Positions 45,713 to 58,400 of a stretch of DNA of 64,000 nucleotides are shown here, piece by piece. This stretch comes from Glebionis coronaria (Eukaryota; Streptophyta; Magnoliopsida; Asterales; Asteraceae): assembly GCA_025667525.1 (NCBI GenBank), contig JANFOE010000193.1, forward strand, positions 1,984,001 through 2,048,000, given 5' to 3'. The notes beneath the pieces are model-generated. The model was not told where the DNA came from and ran no database searches. It saw nothing but the letters and a program-made list of their open reading frames with translations. The position numbers and the translations under genes were made by a program. The stretch's first letter is position 1; every line of letters begins with the position of its first letter.

Positions 45713-46438
45713 ACCAATCCTACACAGACCCAAACACCCCTTAACCAACCCACATCCACCCATTCCACATCATCTTCTCCCCCACAACAATATAGGTTGC
45801 AAAAACGCCAAAGAACTACTGGAGTGTTCTCCTCTAGTGGTCCTAGCCATGTAGCAGAGAGAACCTCCACCACAAGTGTGGTTGGTGCTATGGATGAGGC
45901 TGGGACTATTGCTTCTGGCTTAGATGCTGGCTAAGACAGTCCTAACATCTTTAAGACCTCATCCATGCCCCATGAATCTAACTTGGGATGTCAAATACCC
46001 ATTTTAGAGGAGGGAAACTTGGAACCAATGACATTAATGGAATTGACGGTTGTCTACATTAGCTTGCAAAAGCAAAATGCAGACTTGGTACAAATAGTCA
46101 GTACACAAGGCCTTGAACTCAAGCAATTGAGGGAGATGATTGTTATTTTGGAAACAACTGAGTCAAGGAGGAGACAGAAAAGGGTCCTTTTATCAGAGGA
46201 GGATTCTTAAAAAGGGGAGGAAGGTGTTACAGAGCCTGTTAATTTGAGTGATAAAGGCTCACATGAAGCTGCTACAGAGCCCTTTGATATGAGTGGAAAA
46301 GGTTCATATGATGCAGAATCTTTGGGTGTTACTGAAGCCTTTACTGAGTTGAAATAACAGACAGGTTTTGATACGTCTCTAGTTACTCCTACAAACTTAA
46401 ACTTGTCTTTTACAGCCATGTTGGAAGAGATTACAAGA

Positions 46439-46531
46439 GGCGCTGAGACAGGTAATTTGGGTGTTGTCAAGCAAGATTTAAACGCTGACATGAGTAAATT
46501 GGGCGCTGACAAAGCAAATTTGAGCGTTGAA
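46439..46531 (+). repeat. RRCGYTGAY cluster in ORF3 of element C (second)
   Basis: Five copies at 46439, 46460, 46481, 46502 and 46523, all exactly 21 nt apart; in frame GAETGNL, GVVKQDL, NADMSKL, GADKANL, SVERPAD. Leu at position 7 is conserved in four units. Confidence 0.92.
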
Positions 46532-47131
46532 AGACCTGCAGATGAGGTTGATGTATTCCAGTCATCATCCATCATCAATGAAGTTTCTTCACAAGTATTA
46601 CCATCATCCTTACCCACCATTGATCCACTAGATAAGGGTAAAGGAAAAATGGTAGAAGTAGATGTTCTAAAGGATGCAGCACAGGTTGAGTTTGATAGAA
46701 GGTTGGCTGCACAAATTGTGGAACAAGAAAGAAAGAAGATTGGTGAATCACCTTTTGTTGTCACTTCAGAAGAACAAGAGGGAAGTGATGAAGCTAGTTC
46801 AGACTCAAGTGTGATGATAATAGAATAACCAGAAATACTTGAGTATGGTGATGAATTGGCAAGAGAGAAGCTAAATGAGTTGAAATTGCAGGTTTATTTT
46901 GATATGCCAGAAGTTGTTCAGATGTACCATGCTTGGGAAGATAGGTGTATGGAGAATCCACATTTGACTATTTCAGACCAACTATGGGTTTTAGAGATTC
47001 TTCTAAGAGTACAAAAGAACTGCAAGGTAATTCTGAAACACAGAGCTAGCAATATTCTCTCATTGCTGAAAAGGGATAGAAGGGAGTTGTACTACATGCT
47101 ACTCAGATGCCATGGAACAGGATGGACCTAC

Positions 47132-47136
47132 AAGAA
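47132..47136. repeat. Target-site duplication of element E, left
   Basis: AAGAA, identical to 58870-58874. The ORF3 frame of C reads GWTYK then KLIGLSFEELEF across the site when E and one copy are set aside. Confidence 0.92.
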
Positions 47137-49161
47137 TTTAACACCCCCAAATTTACACGCAGCGGAATACATCTTTGGGTGCTAAACAATGATACAACAA
47201 CACATAATTTATAAAGAACGACTCGAAAAGAGACATTTTAGATTTATCGTTCCTAAAACATTTGTCAGAGCAGCGTAGTCCCAAGTAATCGTTACCAAAA
47301 GTAAGTTAAAACAACATATTAGTTTGTTTTAAAAATGGAACGATAAATAAATCAAAGAGTTTGAACAACATAGCAGTGCACAACTTCATTCTCGTGACCT
47401 CCAAGCTTCCACTTCTTGATTTCCTGAAATACATGTGAGTAAAACAATCAGGAAAAATGCCGAGTGAATCTATAGGTTTATATAATCATTTTAGAACACA
47501 AGCAAAGATTATAAGTTCGTGGCATGCTTAAAGGCAACAAGCATCAAATAATAATTCGCATCAACAATAATAATTGTATATAGCATAAATTGCAATAAGC
47601 TCATGGAACTGAGCCCTTAGACACTCCCTTTAGAGGTCTGATAAGACAGGAGATTTATTAATTGTCGGTTACCTCTAGATTATTGGTACATTGCCGTATA
47701 CCTGACTTCTCAATACAATATGCTCAAACAATGTGGAGGTCGGGCCTAAGCTTCTATGACAAGTCCACAAATACTGAACCGGGGCGGCTTCCCCCATAGA
47801 TCTATTAATTGTACTAGCGGTTAACCCATCATAGGTTAATTAACGGTCCATAATTGAGGTTTTAACAAAGGCAATCACTTAATGCAATTTAAAGGCAACC
47901 ACGGGTCCATTCATAGAGGGACAAAGCATACCATAAAAATCTTGTGTTCTAAGTTTATAAAACATGTATTCCCCCTCGCGGGTTTAAAATCATTTAATAA
48001 CTAGTATAAAGCGAGGCTATAGACTCACCTTAAATGCAGACATCAGCAGAATATAAGTATCACACCACACAGCATCACATAATATATACGGCTTGATTCC
48101 AATAGTCGTAATACACCATAATAAATAATCATGTAGCGTCAACAAATATCTTTCCGTGGTTGTTAATAATTCCACAGCTATGCTCCAATCGTTTGGTGAG
48201 GTTTATGTTTTGGTGTTTTCCAGATGGATGGTTACATCAACTCGACACAAAATAAATTAATAAAATTTAACTCGTAAAACATTGGTGGTTGGCCAAATAA
48301 AATAAAATGATAAAACAAATCATATATTATATCCAATATATATTTTAGATGTGAAAATGACGCACATAAATCATGTCATAAGTTACTATTTATAATAACA
48401 TATAAAAATGTATTTCTTAAATTATATACTATATCCTTCGGTTGTAATAGTGTATACAAAGTTATTTTTTTATAATTCAAGACTCGTTCGAAAATTATTA
48501 TGTAACTCATTAAAATATATTTACCATCTATAAACGTTTAATGTCATATTACTTGGAATAATACTTTTCAAAAATTATTATATAACGTATTTATTTGTTA
48601 ACTATTTCTATTATAAACGTATACATTTTTAGAAAATTTCGGCATGACCTTGCCGTTTTTATAACGTTTCCATGTATATAAAATACATAATTTTTCCCAC
48701 ATTTCTCAATCAATATTTCAATTAATACTTTCCTCAAACAATACAATTAATATATTAAATATATATTCTCACCATTAATATTTTAATTAACTTTCATATC
48801 TCTTAAACTAATTACTTTCCATTTTTAATCAATACCTTAATTAATATATTAATTATCCCCATCAATATTTTAACTACTTTCCATATATCATTAAAAAAAA
48901 TTTATATTTTAATATACCATTTATTAATAATAATATTGATAACAACACTCTTTTAAATATGTATTTATTTATTATTATTTTTTTATAAGTCCTCAAATAA
49001 TTATATATCTCATTTTATCAAATAATAATAATTATTATTATTATATTTTCAGACTTCTTACACTCTATTATTTTATTATACCATTTTATTTATTATAATC
49101 CATATCTCCTTAAATATTACTTATAAAACCAAATATATTTATATTTATTTATTATAGTACA

Positions 49162-49171
49162 CCCCTTTTTA
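49162..49171. repeat. Target-site duplication of MULE-like element, left
   Basis: CCCCTTTTTA, identical to 50277-50286. The empty site is seen in the other LTR as ACACCCCTTTTTACATAAT at about 57493. Confidence 0.92.
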
Positions 49172-50276
49172 GGGTAAAAGCTATAAAATAACATCTTACT
49201 TATTGATTTGTGCCGACTTTAAACACTTACTATTTAATCTCGTGACTTTACCATTCTACTTGTTTGTTTTGTAATAATATTACCATTATGACCGGTTACA
49301 TTTACACATCAGCAAAATTAATTATTAAAAAAATATTTTCGAAAAAAAAATTTATTTTCGAAATAAAAGTTTTATTTTTGAAAAAAAAAGTTTTATTTTC
49401 GCAAAAAAAGTTTTATTTTCGAAAAAAAAATGTTTTATTTTCGAAAAAAAATGTTTTATTTTCGAAAAAAAAAGTTTTATTTTCGAGAAAAAGTTTAAAA
49501 AGATATAAGATCTTTTTTTCGAAAAAAAGTCATATTTCCTTTTTCGAAACAAATTTTTTTAAACAAAATGTCTAATTTTTTTTTCGAAACAAACTTTGTT
49601 TAGAAAATTAAACTTTTTTTTTATTAGAAAAAATGGTTTTTATTTTTTTCGAGAAAGATAAAACATATTTTTTTCGAAAATAAAACTTTTTTAAAAAAAT
49701 ATTTTTTTTATTTTTTTTTAAACAAATTTTTTTTTTTAATAAGTTTATTTTTTTTTTCAAAACAAACATTTTTTCAAAAAGTTAAACTTTTTTTTAGAAA
49801 CAAAAGGTTTTATTATTTCGAAAAAAAATTAAATTCTTTTTTAAAAAAAAATTCGAAACAAGTTATTTCAAAAATAAAACTTTTTTTCGAAAATAAAACT
49901 TTTTTTTCGAAAATAAAACTTTTTTTCGAGAATAAACTTTTTTTTTTCAAAAATGAAACTTTTTATTCGAAAATAATTTGAAAGTACAATGGTAAAGTCA
50001 CGAGATTAATTAGTAAGTGTTTAAAGTCGAAACATTTTAATAAGTACGAAGGTATTGTATAGCTTTTACCCAAAATACTAAAATCGGACGTGGCCATATT
50101 AAACGTAATAAAATAATGACGTGGAAATTACCGTGTCACGCTGTCGGTAACAAGTTACCAAATTGGTATCTTCGAAACGATTTTGAAAGTAGAATGGTAA
50201 AGTCACGAGATTAAATAGTAAGTGTTTAAAGTCGGCACACATCAATAAGTAAGATGGTATTTTATAGTTTTTACCC
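49172..50276. mobile_element. Non-autonomous Mutator-like TIR element in LTR of E
   Basis: 1105 bp with 90-bp terminal inverted repeats (49172-49261 and 50187-50276) differing at three positions: GGGTAAAA(G/A)CTATAAAAT...CTCGTGACTTTACCATTCT. TSD is 10 bp, consistent with Mutator-like elements (usually 9-11 bp). The core (about 49320-49980) is made of TTTTATTTTCGAAAAAAA repeats. A second copy of the right TIR lies inside at 49980-50071. No transposase. The ORFs on both strands here are low-complexity. Confidence 0.85.
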
Positions 50277-50286
50277 CCCCTTTTTA
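50277..50286. repeat. Target-site duplication of MULE-like element, right
   Basis: CCCCTTTTTA, matching 49162-49171. Confidence 0.92.
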
Positions 50287-50713
50287 CATAATAATAACAG
50301 TAATAAAAATAACTCATTAAATAATTGATTATAATTATATTTATTCCTTTATTCATTACACTTTTATTTATTTATTTTCTTTTACACATTATAATTAAAA
50401 TTTAATTATATATAAAAATATATAGATCTAGAATCAACCACCAATACATAATTTATCAACACAAATAATCAAGGGTATCACCACCACAACCCGACACCAC
50501 CATGGCGCGGCCGTGGTGGCTGTGATGAAGTCCGGCCGCCACCACAGTGGTGGTTTGGCGGCGGCAACCCCCTTTTTCGGTCAAAAATCGAGATAAACAA
50601 CCACCATTAAAAATAAATTAAAGAACTTGTCAAAAACATTATGTAACCACCATGCATGTGTAGATAGGGATTAAATCCGGGGTTTTTGAGGGTTTTTAAG
50701 GTATACCCATGTG

Positions 50714-50947
50714 TTAAAATGATAAATCCACCTTCCACACATCACCATACGGCGGCGGCGGCGACAACCCACCACAAAAGGGGGGCAACGGCGGTTTAGG
50801 GGATAAAAGGAGGAGGAGTGATGATTTTTGGGGTGTTAGAACAAGGGGTATCTCGGATTTATAAAAAAAGTACGCCGGAAAAAATGGAGGTCCGCCGGAA
50901 AACTCGCCGGAAAAGTTTTCCGGTGGTGGCACACAGTTGGCAGCCAT
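50714..50947 (-). CDS. Small ORF in 3' LTR of element E
   Basis: 77 codons from ATG 50947 (CCCATGGCTGCC context), opening MAANCVPPPENFSGEFSGG, then PPFFPAYFFYK, a Leu/Pro-rich middle and GDVWKVDLSF. TATAAATA lies at 51016-51023, about 70 bases upstream on the same strand, with a leader rich in ACAAA/CACACA. The arrangement looks like a normal plant promoter-leader-ATG. It is present in both LTRs with several amino-acid changes, so selection on the protein is doubtful. Confidence 0.35.
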   Translation of the reverse strand: MAANCVPPPENFSGEFSGGPPFFPAYFFYKSEIPLVLTPQKSSLLLLLSPKPPLPPFCGGLSPPPPYGDVWKVDLSF

Positions 50948-51673
50948 GGGAGGATATTTGAGAGCTTGTGTGTGTTTGTTTTGTGTAAGAAATGAATGAA
51001 ATGGGTTTAAAATTTTATTTATACTGAAAATTATAAAAGTAACTAGCAAGTATATAATAATCTAGGGTATATTTCGTAAATACTTTATTTACTTTCGTAA
51101 AGTAAGCGTTCGAGGCTCGTTTGGACGACTTAACGGACGATTCAAGACACGAGACTTGCGCCATCGTTTTTAAAATCATTTTTCCAATAAATATGAGTCC
51201 TTACTTTGTCGAGTTTCGAAAACATTTGCTATTATTTATTTAATTGCTCGTTTAATCATTTATAGATATTTCGGTTAGATTTCACCGTAAAAATAAAATA
51301 TAAATTTTATTACTCACGTTATTAGCAACGTTTTAGGATATAATGAAAAATAATATTCCTTCATATTTTCAAAGTTTTCGTTTTGAATCGTTTCAACTAT
51401 TATTTTTTTTTATTTTTTTTATCAGTTTTGCTCAGTCCGTCGTTTAAAACGTCGATAAATATTACAAGTAATTAAAAATAAATATTTAATTTTACGAAAC
51501 GTAAACGTAAAAAATTTAAATTTCTCAGTTCATAAACTAAAAGAAAATATTCAAACTAAATTTGAATTTTAGCTAACACGATCTTCGTTAAATTATCGAA
51601 AATAAATAACAAGTTTCGTAAATGTTCGAAAAATCTTAATTTAAACTTTGGTCAGATTTTTCGGGTTGTTATA

Positions 51674-51690
51674 TCATCCACTCCTTTAGG
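51674..51690 (-). promoter_or_regulatory. Polypurine tract of element E
   Basis: The sense strand reads TAAAGGAGTGGATGA directly before TATAACAACCC of the 3' LTR. Confidence 0.7.
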
Positions 51691-54600
51691 AAGCGACGTC
51701 CCGGCGCTTAATTCGCATACGATAGTATTCAGTCTAACAGTGAAGAGTGAAAAACAGGAAAGGAATCATCTAAGTTCCAAAGAAAGTCAAAAGATATTAT
51801 ATGGTACACGTTGTCCATGATCGGACGTCATTGGACAATGCCGTCTGAAGTTCTCACAACTTACGATCATTCAACTAGATCACATGCCACATAAGTATCT
51901 AAAAGCAAAAGTCAAACATAAATATCAAATACAGATTTCCGCCGTTGGTCATCGAGTAGGAAAATGAGAGCGAAGAATAAATTATACATTATCATTAAAA
52001 TAACATTTGTCACAATTATCCGTCCCGGATTTGGTATTACCTTAAAACTCAGTTGAGGTACTTTCTCGATAAAGATGATACATCAAAAATAGAAGTAAAA
52101 TAGTTTCAAAATTTATTTGGTCGTCTTAAGAAACTTTGAAGGAATGACATAAATTTATTAATTAAACTCATACTGATGGTTACAATTAGAGAATATAATT
52201 TCCAAATTAAATCACTATTAGGAATATAAATTAAACTGGCACTTTCATTACATTAAAAGTAAAGTATGATAAGTCAATTAGTTCAAAAGGTAGAACATAA
52301 TTTTATTTTAAACATTAGTATTAGTTATACAAAATATGGTGTATAAATTTGACCTTTTACTTGTGATGGTTATTTCGATGATTGAAATCATTAGAAAATG
52401 TAGACAAGTTCCATAAAAAAAATTTTTTTATAATACTTTGTAGGAATACATAAAGGTGTTTATCATTCCAAAATAAATATGGGTTACATTCGGGTTTTCG
52501 AAATGTGACAAGATAACAAACGAATACGAATGGAGATAATAGTCAACAATTAGTACGAAATCAATGGTACAAAAGGGGACGAAGCAAATGTCGTATAAAT
52601 TCTTAAAGAGAATAATAAAATAAAGGCGTTGATGGTAAGACGATAAGAAATAATAGATTAAACAAGTTGTCAATTTTTGTTAGTGCGGTTGATAGTTCAC
52701 CAATATCAGCTCGTTAACTTAGCGGTGGTCGATACATGATCGGAAAGAAGATCCATACAAAAATTTTAATAAATAAAAATCCTAATAATCACTTGTAATT
52801 AAAACAAATCAAAATGAACGATGTTAGTGTTTAAAGAGAGAAGTCAAAGCACGGTTCACAAGAGTGGATTTCGAGACAAACGAGAGTGACGGACGTCATC
52901 CCAGATATACGGAAATCACTCTAGTGATAATTCATTATTCACGTGCGGAGACATTCCAAAGATCTACCCAGTCGCATAAAGAAGATTGGACGAGAAGGAA
53001 GGATAAAACATTGAGACTTTCAAGTCATTTATCAACAGTCAGTAATTAGACGAAAGGTCAAAAGAAATCAGTTATAAGACAAAATGAAGTAACAAGTGGA
53101 AAAACGATTGTCGAGTAAAAACGTATTCGTAAGCGCGTAATTCGTTCAAGAAAAGGTATGAAAACATATGCGGATGCATAGAAATTACGCTACTTGCATG
53201 AAATATAAAGGTTTTTAAAACTACTTTTCATTTTATTTCATTTTATTTATCTTTATCATAAATACAAGTAAAAAGTTGATTATTATCAAGATTTTTAAGT
53301 GGACTACTATTCAGCTTAGCATGGCTCCATCTAAATTAGACATAGGTGATCAGGCCATGTATAATTTAGGAATAGCAATGCAGTGCTCAGTTTCGTCAAA
53401 AAGTATTACGTTTCTTATGTTTATATATAAACCATGCCATCTGTAAAATGGAATTTAAAAATAGTTTATAAATTTATAGGATATAAGTAATTTGTGAGAT
53501 ACTTAATAAGCAACTTTTAATCTTACGAAAAGTATTTTATAAGACCAAAGTAAAAATAATTTGTGAAAATAATCGTAAAACAATATCAGATTTTTTATAA
53601 TATTTCATTATGACAACGTATAAAGTAGTCAAAGTTTTGCAAAAAGTGGCAAGTAGTAGCTCATATAGCAACCAAATGGTTACAAGTTGTTAAGTTTTCA
53701 AAGGGTTATAAGGTTTAGACGAAAACGTCATGAGATACGCGATAAGAATGTTAACGAAGAATGTGAAGGCAAAACTTCAAAACTCAACTCAAATCAGTGG
53801 AAGGTTAGAAGAAAACGAAAATAAAATAACATCGAATGACAAATGAGTCATATATATGAAAAGAATAAAACAGTCCACATGTGTATTCTTTGTAAGATAC
53901 TCGACACAACATGCTTTTAAGAAAGTATGTTATTCGTTTTTAAATTACACCATTAATCCGGTAATTGCTAATCCTGTACTGTTTTTATTTTTAAATATTT
54001 TCACATGCAACTAGTATTCGTTAGTTGTAAAATAATATTTGTTAAAATTTTACGATCTCAAATGAAATCAAAACAGCTTAGAAACATTTAAAACTCATGT
54101 TCTGAATTTTCTATCAGATTTAACTTTTAAATATGAGCCGATTAATTGACCCGATAAACGACATCTCCAAGACTCAGAGTCTGAAGCATTTTGATGCAAA
54201 ACGACGTTTCAGACGACTTTCTAGTTTTACCCGAGACCTGAAAACCAATGTAAAATGACCAAAATACCCCTGCAAGTTCTGTGCAGGTTTGACTATTTTA
54301 TTTTAAAAACGCAGGTTTTACTTTTAAGTTTTGACCTGTTTATACTGCCCCTACAGTTTTTGCATAAAGTGTATTTTTTGACACTTCTTAACGGCTCAAA
54401 ATATATACATATATACACACATGTCTTGTGGATTTTATAACAACGAAAAATAAATCTCGTAATGAGCATCAAATAAAATATAGCATAAAGAATGACAGAA
54501 AAATGCTTCAAGGTATTCAACACGAAATTTAGGAAGCAAGACGGTGAAAGACGTTCGTAATTTAGATTCCAAAATGCAATGTAGGCAAATCTCCTTGGTG

Positions 54601-55446
54601 CCACGATTGTCAAAAACACAAAATATAACAAGAAAAGAATGGAAAATTAACATGCTACACTCCGGGAGCGAGAAGGTTAATGCAAAACAAATGATACAAT
54701 TTTATATAAGTAAAATTGTATTCCAATTCTAGTGCCATAATCTAGACGATGATTTATAAAATAACGATGACGTTACCGAGATATAAGTGAACAATACACT
54801 TCGGAGTCGATACATATAAATGTCAACGAATTAAATCTTCGCATGTCGTGTAAAACGATAATAAAAATCAACAAAATATTATGAAAAACCATGGTATTAT
54901 TCAACACTATTTTAAGAAATGTTTCAAAATGTGTGACTCACACGATAGCGGTTAGTCTATTCCAAAGACACATTGAGTTACACAATGATCTAGAGACTAC
55001 GTTAAAAGACGTCCAGGCACAATTAGCCGGAAGACGATTTGGACATCTATATAGACATCACAAAGGGTTAAACAATGAAAGTAACGCGCGTAGATGAAGT
55101 TATGTAAGGTCATAATATAAATTTTTTTTCAATAAAAGCAATTTAAATACTTCAAAAATATATACAGAAAGATCTTGAAAATTCATTGTATTTATTTAAG
55201 TTAATCATTAATAAATGATAAACTTTTATCGAAAAGTTTAACGACATAAATATATATCGATAAAGGATTATAGTATTTATTTAGAAATACTTAGCAATAA
55301 AGCATACATAATAATGTATACTAAAGTTGTAATCCCAGAAGTAGCTTGAACCTGAAGTCACGCGAAATCATGTGCACCGACTCTTTGAAAAAATAAAACC
55401 GACAGTTATAGTTTAGGTTTTTAGAAAAAGACCTAGTTCTCTATAA

Positions 55447-55465
55447 CTCATGGCTCTGATACCAA
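55447..55465 (-). promoter_or_regulatory. Primer binding site of element E
   Basis: The minus strand reads TTGGTATCAGAGCCATGAG two bases after GGTGTTAAA of the 5' LTR, a perfect tRNA-Met-type site. Confidence 0.9.
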
Positions 55466-55467
55466 TC

Positions 55468-58400
55468 TTTAACACCCCCAAATTTACACGCAGCGGAATA
55501 CATCTTTGGGTGCTAAACAATGATACAACAACACATAATTTATAAAGAACGAATCGAAAAGAGACATTTTAGATTTATCGTTCCTAAAACATTTGTCAGA
55601 GCAGCGTAGTCCCAAGTAATCGTTACCAAAAGATAAGTTAAAACAACATATTAGTTTGTTTTAAAAATGGAACGATAAATAAATCAAAGAGTTTGAACAA
55701 CATAGCAGTGCACAACTTCATTCTCGGGACCTCCAAGCTTCCACTTCTTGATTTCCTGAAATACATGTGAGTAAAACAATCAGCAAAAATGCCGAGTGAA
55801 TCAATAGGTTTATATAATCATTTTTGAACACAAGCAAAGATTATAAGTTCGTGGCATGCTTAAAGGCAACAAGCATCAAATAATAATTTGCATCAACAAT
55901 AATAACTGTATATAGCATAAATTGCAATAAGCTCATGGAACCGAGCCCTTAGACACTCCCTTTAGAGGTCTGATAAGACAGGAGATTTAGTAATTGTCGG
56001 TTACCTCCAGATTATTGGTACATTGCCGTATACCTGACTTCTCAATACAATATGCTCAAACAGTGTGGAGGTCGGGCCTAAGCTTCTATGACAAGTCCAC
56101 AAAAACTGAACCGGGGCGGCTTCCCCCATAAATCTATTAATTGTACTAGCGGTTAACCCATAATAGGTTAATTAACGGTCCATAATTGAGGTTTTAACAA
56201 AGGCAATCACTTAATGCAATTTAAAGGCAACCACGGGTCCATTCATAGAGGGACAAAGCATACCATAAAAATCTTGTGTTCTAAGTTTATAAAACATGTA
56301 TTCCCCCTCGCGGGTTTAAAATCATTTAATAACTAGTATAAAGCGAGGCTATAGACTCACCTTAAATGCAGACATCAGCAGAATATAAGTATCACACCAT
56401 ACAGCATCACATAATATATACGACTTGATTCCAATAGTCGTAATACACCATAATAAATAATCATGTAGCGTCAACAAATATCTTTCCGCGGTTGTAAATA
56501 ATTCCACAGCTATGCTCCAATCGTTTGTTTTGGTTTATGTTTTGGTGTTTTCCCGATGGATGGTTACATCAACTCGACACAAAATAAATTAATAAAATTT
56601 AACTCGTAAAACTTTGGTGGTTGGCCAAATAAAATAAAATGATAAAAAAAAATCATATAATATATCCAATATATATTTTAGATGTGAAAATGACGCACAT
56701 AAATCATGTCGTAAGCTACTATTTATAATAACATATAAAAATGTATTTCTTAAATTATATACTATATCCTTCGGTTGTAATAGTGTATACAAAGTTATTT
56801 TTTTATAATTGAACACTCGTTCGAAAATTATTATGTAACTCATTAAAATATATTTACCATCTATAAACGTTAAATGTCATATTACTTGGAATAATACTTT
56901 TCAAAAATTATTATATAACGTATTTATTTGTTAACTATTTCTATTATAAACGTATACATTTTTAGAAAATTTCGGCATGACCTTGCCGTTTTTATAACGT
57001 TTCCATGTATATAAAATACATAATTTTTCCCACATTTCTCAATAAATATTTCAATTAATACTTTCCTCAAACAATACAATTAATATATTAAATATATATA
57101 TTCTCACCATTAATATTTTAATTACCTTTCATATCTCTTATACTAATTACTTTCCATTTTTAATCAATACCTTAATTAATATATTAATTATCCCCATCAA
57201 TATTTTAACTACTTTCCATATATCATTAAAAAAAATTTTATATTTTAATATACCATTTATTAATAATAATATTGATAACAACACTCTTTTAAATATGTAT
57301 TTATTTATTATTTTTTTAATAAGTCCTCAAATAATTATATATCTCATTTTATCAAATAATAATAATAATTATTATTATATTTTCAGACTTCTTACACTCT
57401 ATTATTTTATTATACCATTTTATTTATTATAATCCATATCTCCTTAAATATTACTTATAAAACCAAATATATTTATATTTATTTATTATAGTACACCCCT
57501 TTTTACATAATAATAACAGTAATAAAAATAACTCATTAAATAATTGATTATAATTTTATTTATTCCTTTATTCATAACACTTTTATTTATTTATTTTCTT
57601 TTACACATTATAATTAAAATTTAATTATATATAAAAATATATAGATCTTGAATCAACCACCAATACATAATTTATCAACAAAAATAATCAAGGGTATCAC
57701 CACCACAACCCGACACCACCATGGTGCGGCCGTGGTGGCTGTGATGAAGTCCGGCCGCCACCAAAGTGGTGGTTTGGCGGCGGCAACCCCCTTTTTCGGT
57801 CAAAAATCGAGATAAACAACCACCATTAAAAATAAATTAAAGAACTTGTCAAAAACATTATGTAACCACCATGCATGTGTAGATCGGGATTAAATCCGGG
57901 GGTTTTGAGGGTTTTTAAGGTATACCCATGTGTTAAAATGATAAATCCACCTTCCACACACCACCATACGGCGGCGGCGGCAACCCACCACAAAAGGGGG
58001 GCAGCGACGGTTTAGGGGATAAAAGGAGGAGGAGAGATGATTTTTGGGGTGTTAGAACAAGGGGTATCTCGGATTTATAAAAAAAATACGTCGGAAAAAA
58101 TGGAGGTCCGCCGAAAAACTCGCCGGAAAAGTTTTCCGGCGGCGGCACACAGTTGGCAGCCATGAGAGGATATTTGAGAGCTTGTGTGTGTTTGTTTTGT
58201 GTAAGAAATGAATGAAATGAGTTTAAAATTTTATTTATACTTAAAATTATAAAATGTAACTAGGAAGTATTTAATAATCTAGGGTATATTTCGTAAATAC
58301 TTTATTTACTTTCGTAAAGTAAGTTTGGACGACTTAACAGACGATTCAAGACACGAGACTTGCGCCATCGTTTTTAAAATTATTTTTCCAATAAATATGA

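Larger units (their letters stand above)
44793..47131 (+). pseudogene. Third ORF after pol, N-terminal and middle part, element C
   Basis: ATG 44793 in context AACAATGGCA. The 215-codon N-terminal frame (to 45437) matches ORF3 of D: IKQFWNSV, WVVTEALVRQALHLDDVDG, FPPSWKYLIHVLLQCLSPKC, KFNYSKMIFEGM and LTYPRFLQ. A stop at 45435, a frame change near 45600, and stops at 45932, 46208, 46356 and 46826 follow. The middle is Thr/Pro-rich, then helical (VYISLQKQNADLVQIVSTQG), then acidic. A conserved segment from 46856 (ELKLQVYFDMPEVVQMYHAW, then GWTYK) is interrupted by element E at 47137 and resumes in frame at 58870. Function unknown; decayed. Confidence 0.82.
47137..51673 (-). repeat. 3' LTR of element E (carries MULE insertion)
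   Basis: Collinear with 55468-58869 apart from the 1105-bp TIR element at 49172-50276 plus its 10-bp duplication. Long stretches of AT-rich DNA; a GC-rich GGCGGCGG part at about 50745-50940 encodes a small ORF. Confidence 0.93.
51674..55467 (-). other. Internal region of element E, no coding recognised
   Basis: Begins on the right with the PBS and ends on the left with a PPT. Scattered 60-110-codon frames on both strands have no family signature: no YVDD, DDE or zinc knuckle seen. Either strongly decayed or non-coding by origin. Confidence 0.6.

Noticed and set aside
24343..46531. 21-nt repeat clusters as CRISPR-like arrays
   Set aside because: Units are degenerate, have no constant-repeat/unique-spacer structure, lie inside a plant retrotransposon and partly in coding frames.
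49264..49575. 103-codon Lys/Phe-rich ORF
   Set aside because: Lies in the TTTTCGAAAA-type core of the MULE-like element; low complexity.
51674..55467. Short ORFs (60-112 codons) in the internal region of E as genes
   Set aside because: No conserved motif on either strand and ordinary lengths for AT-rich random sequence.
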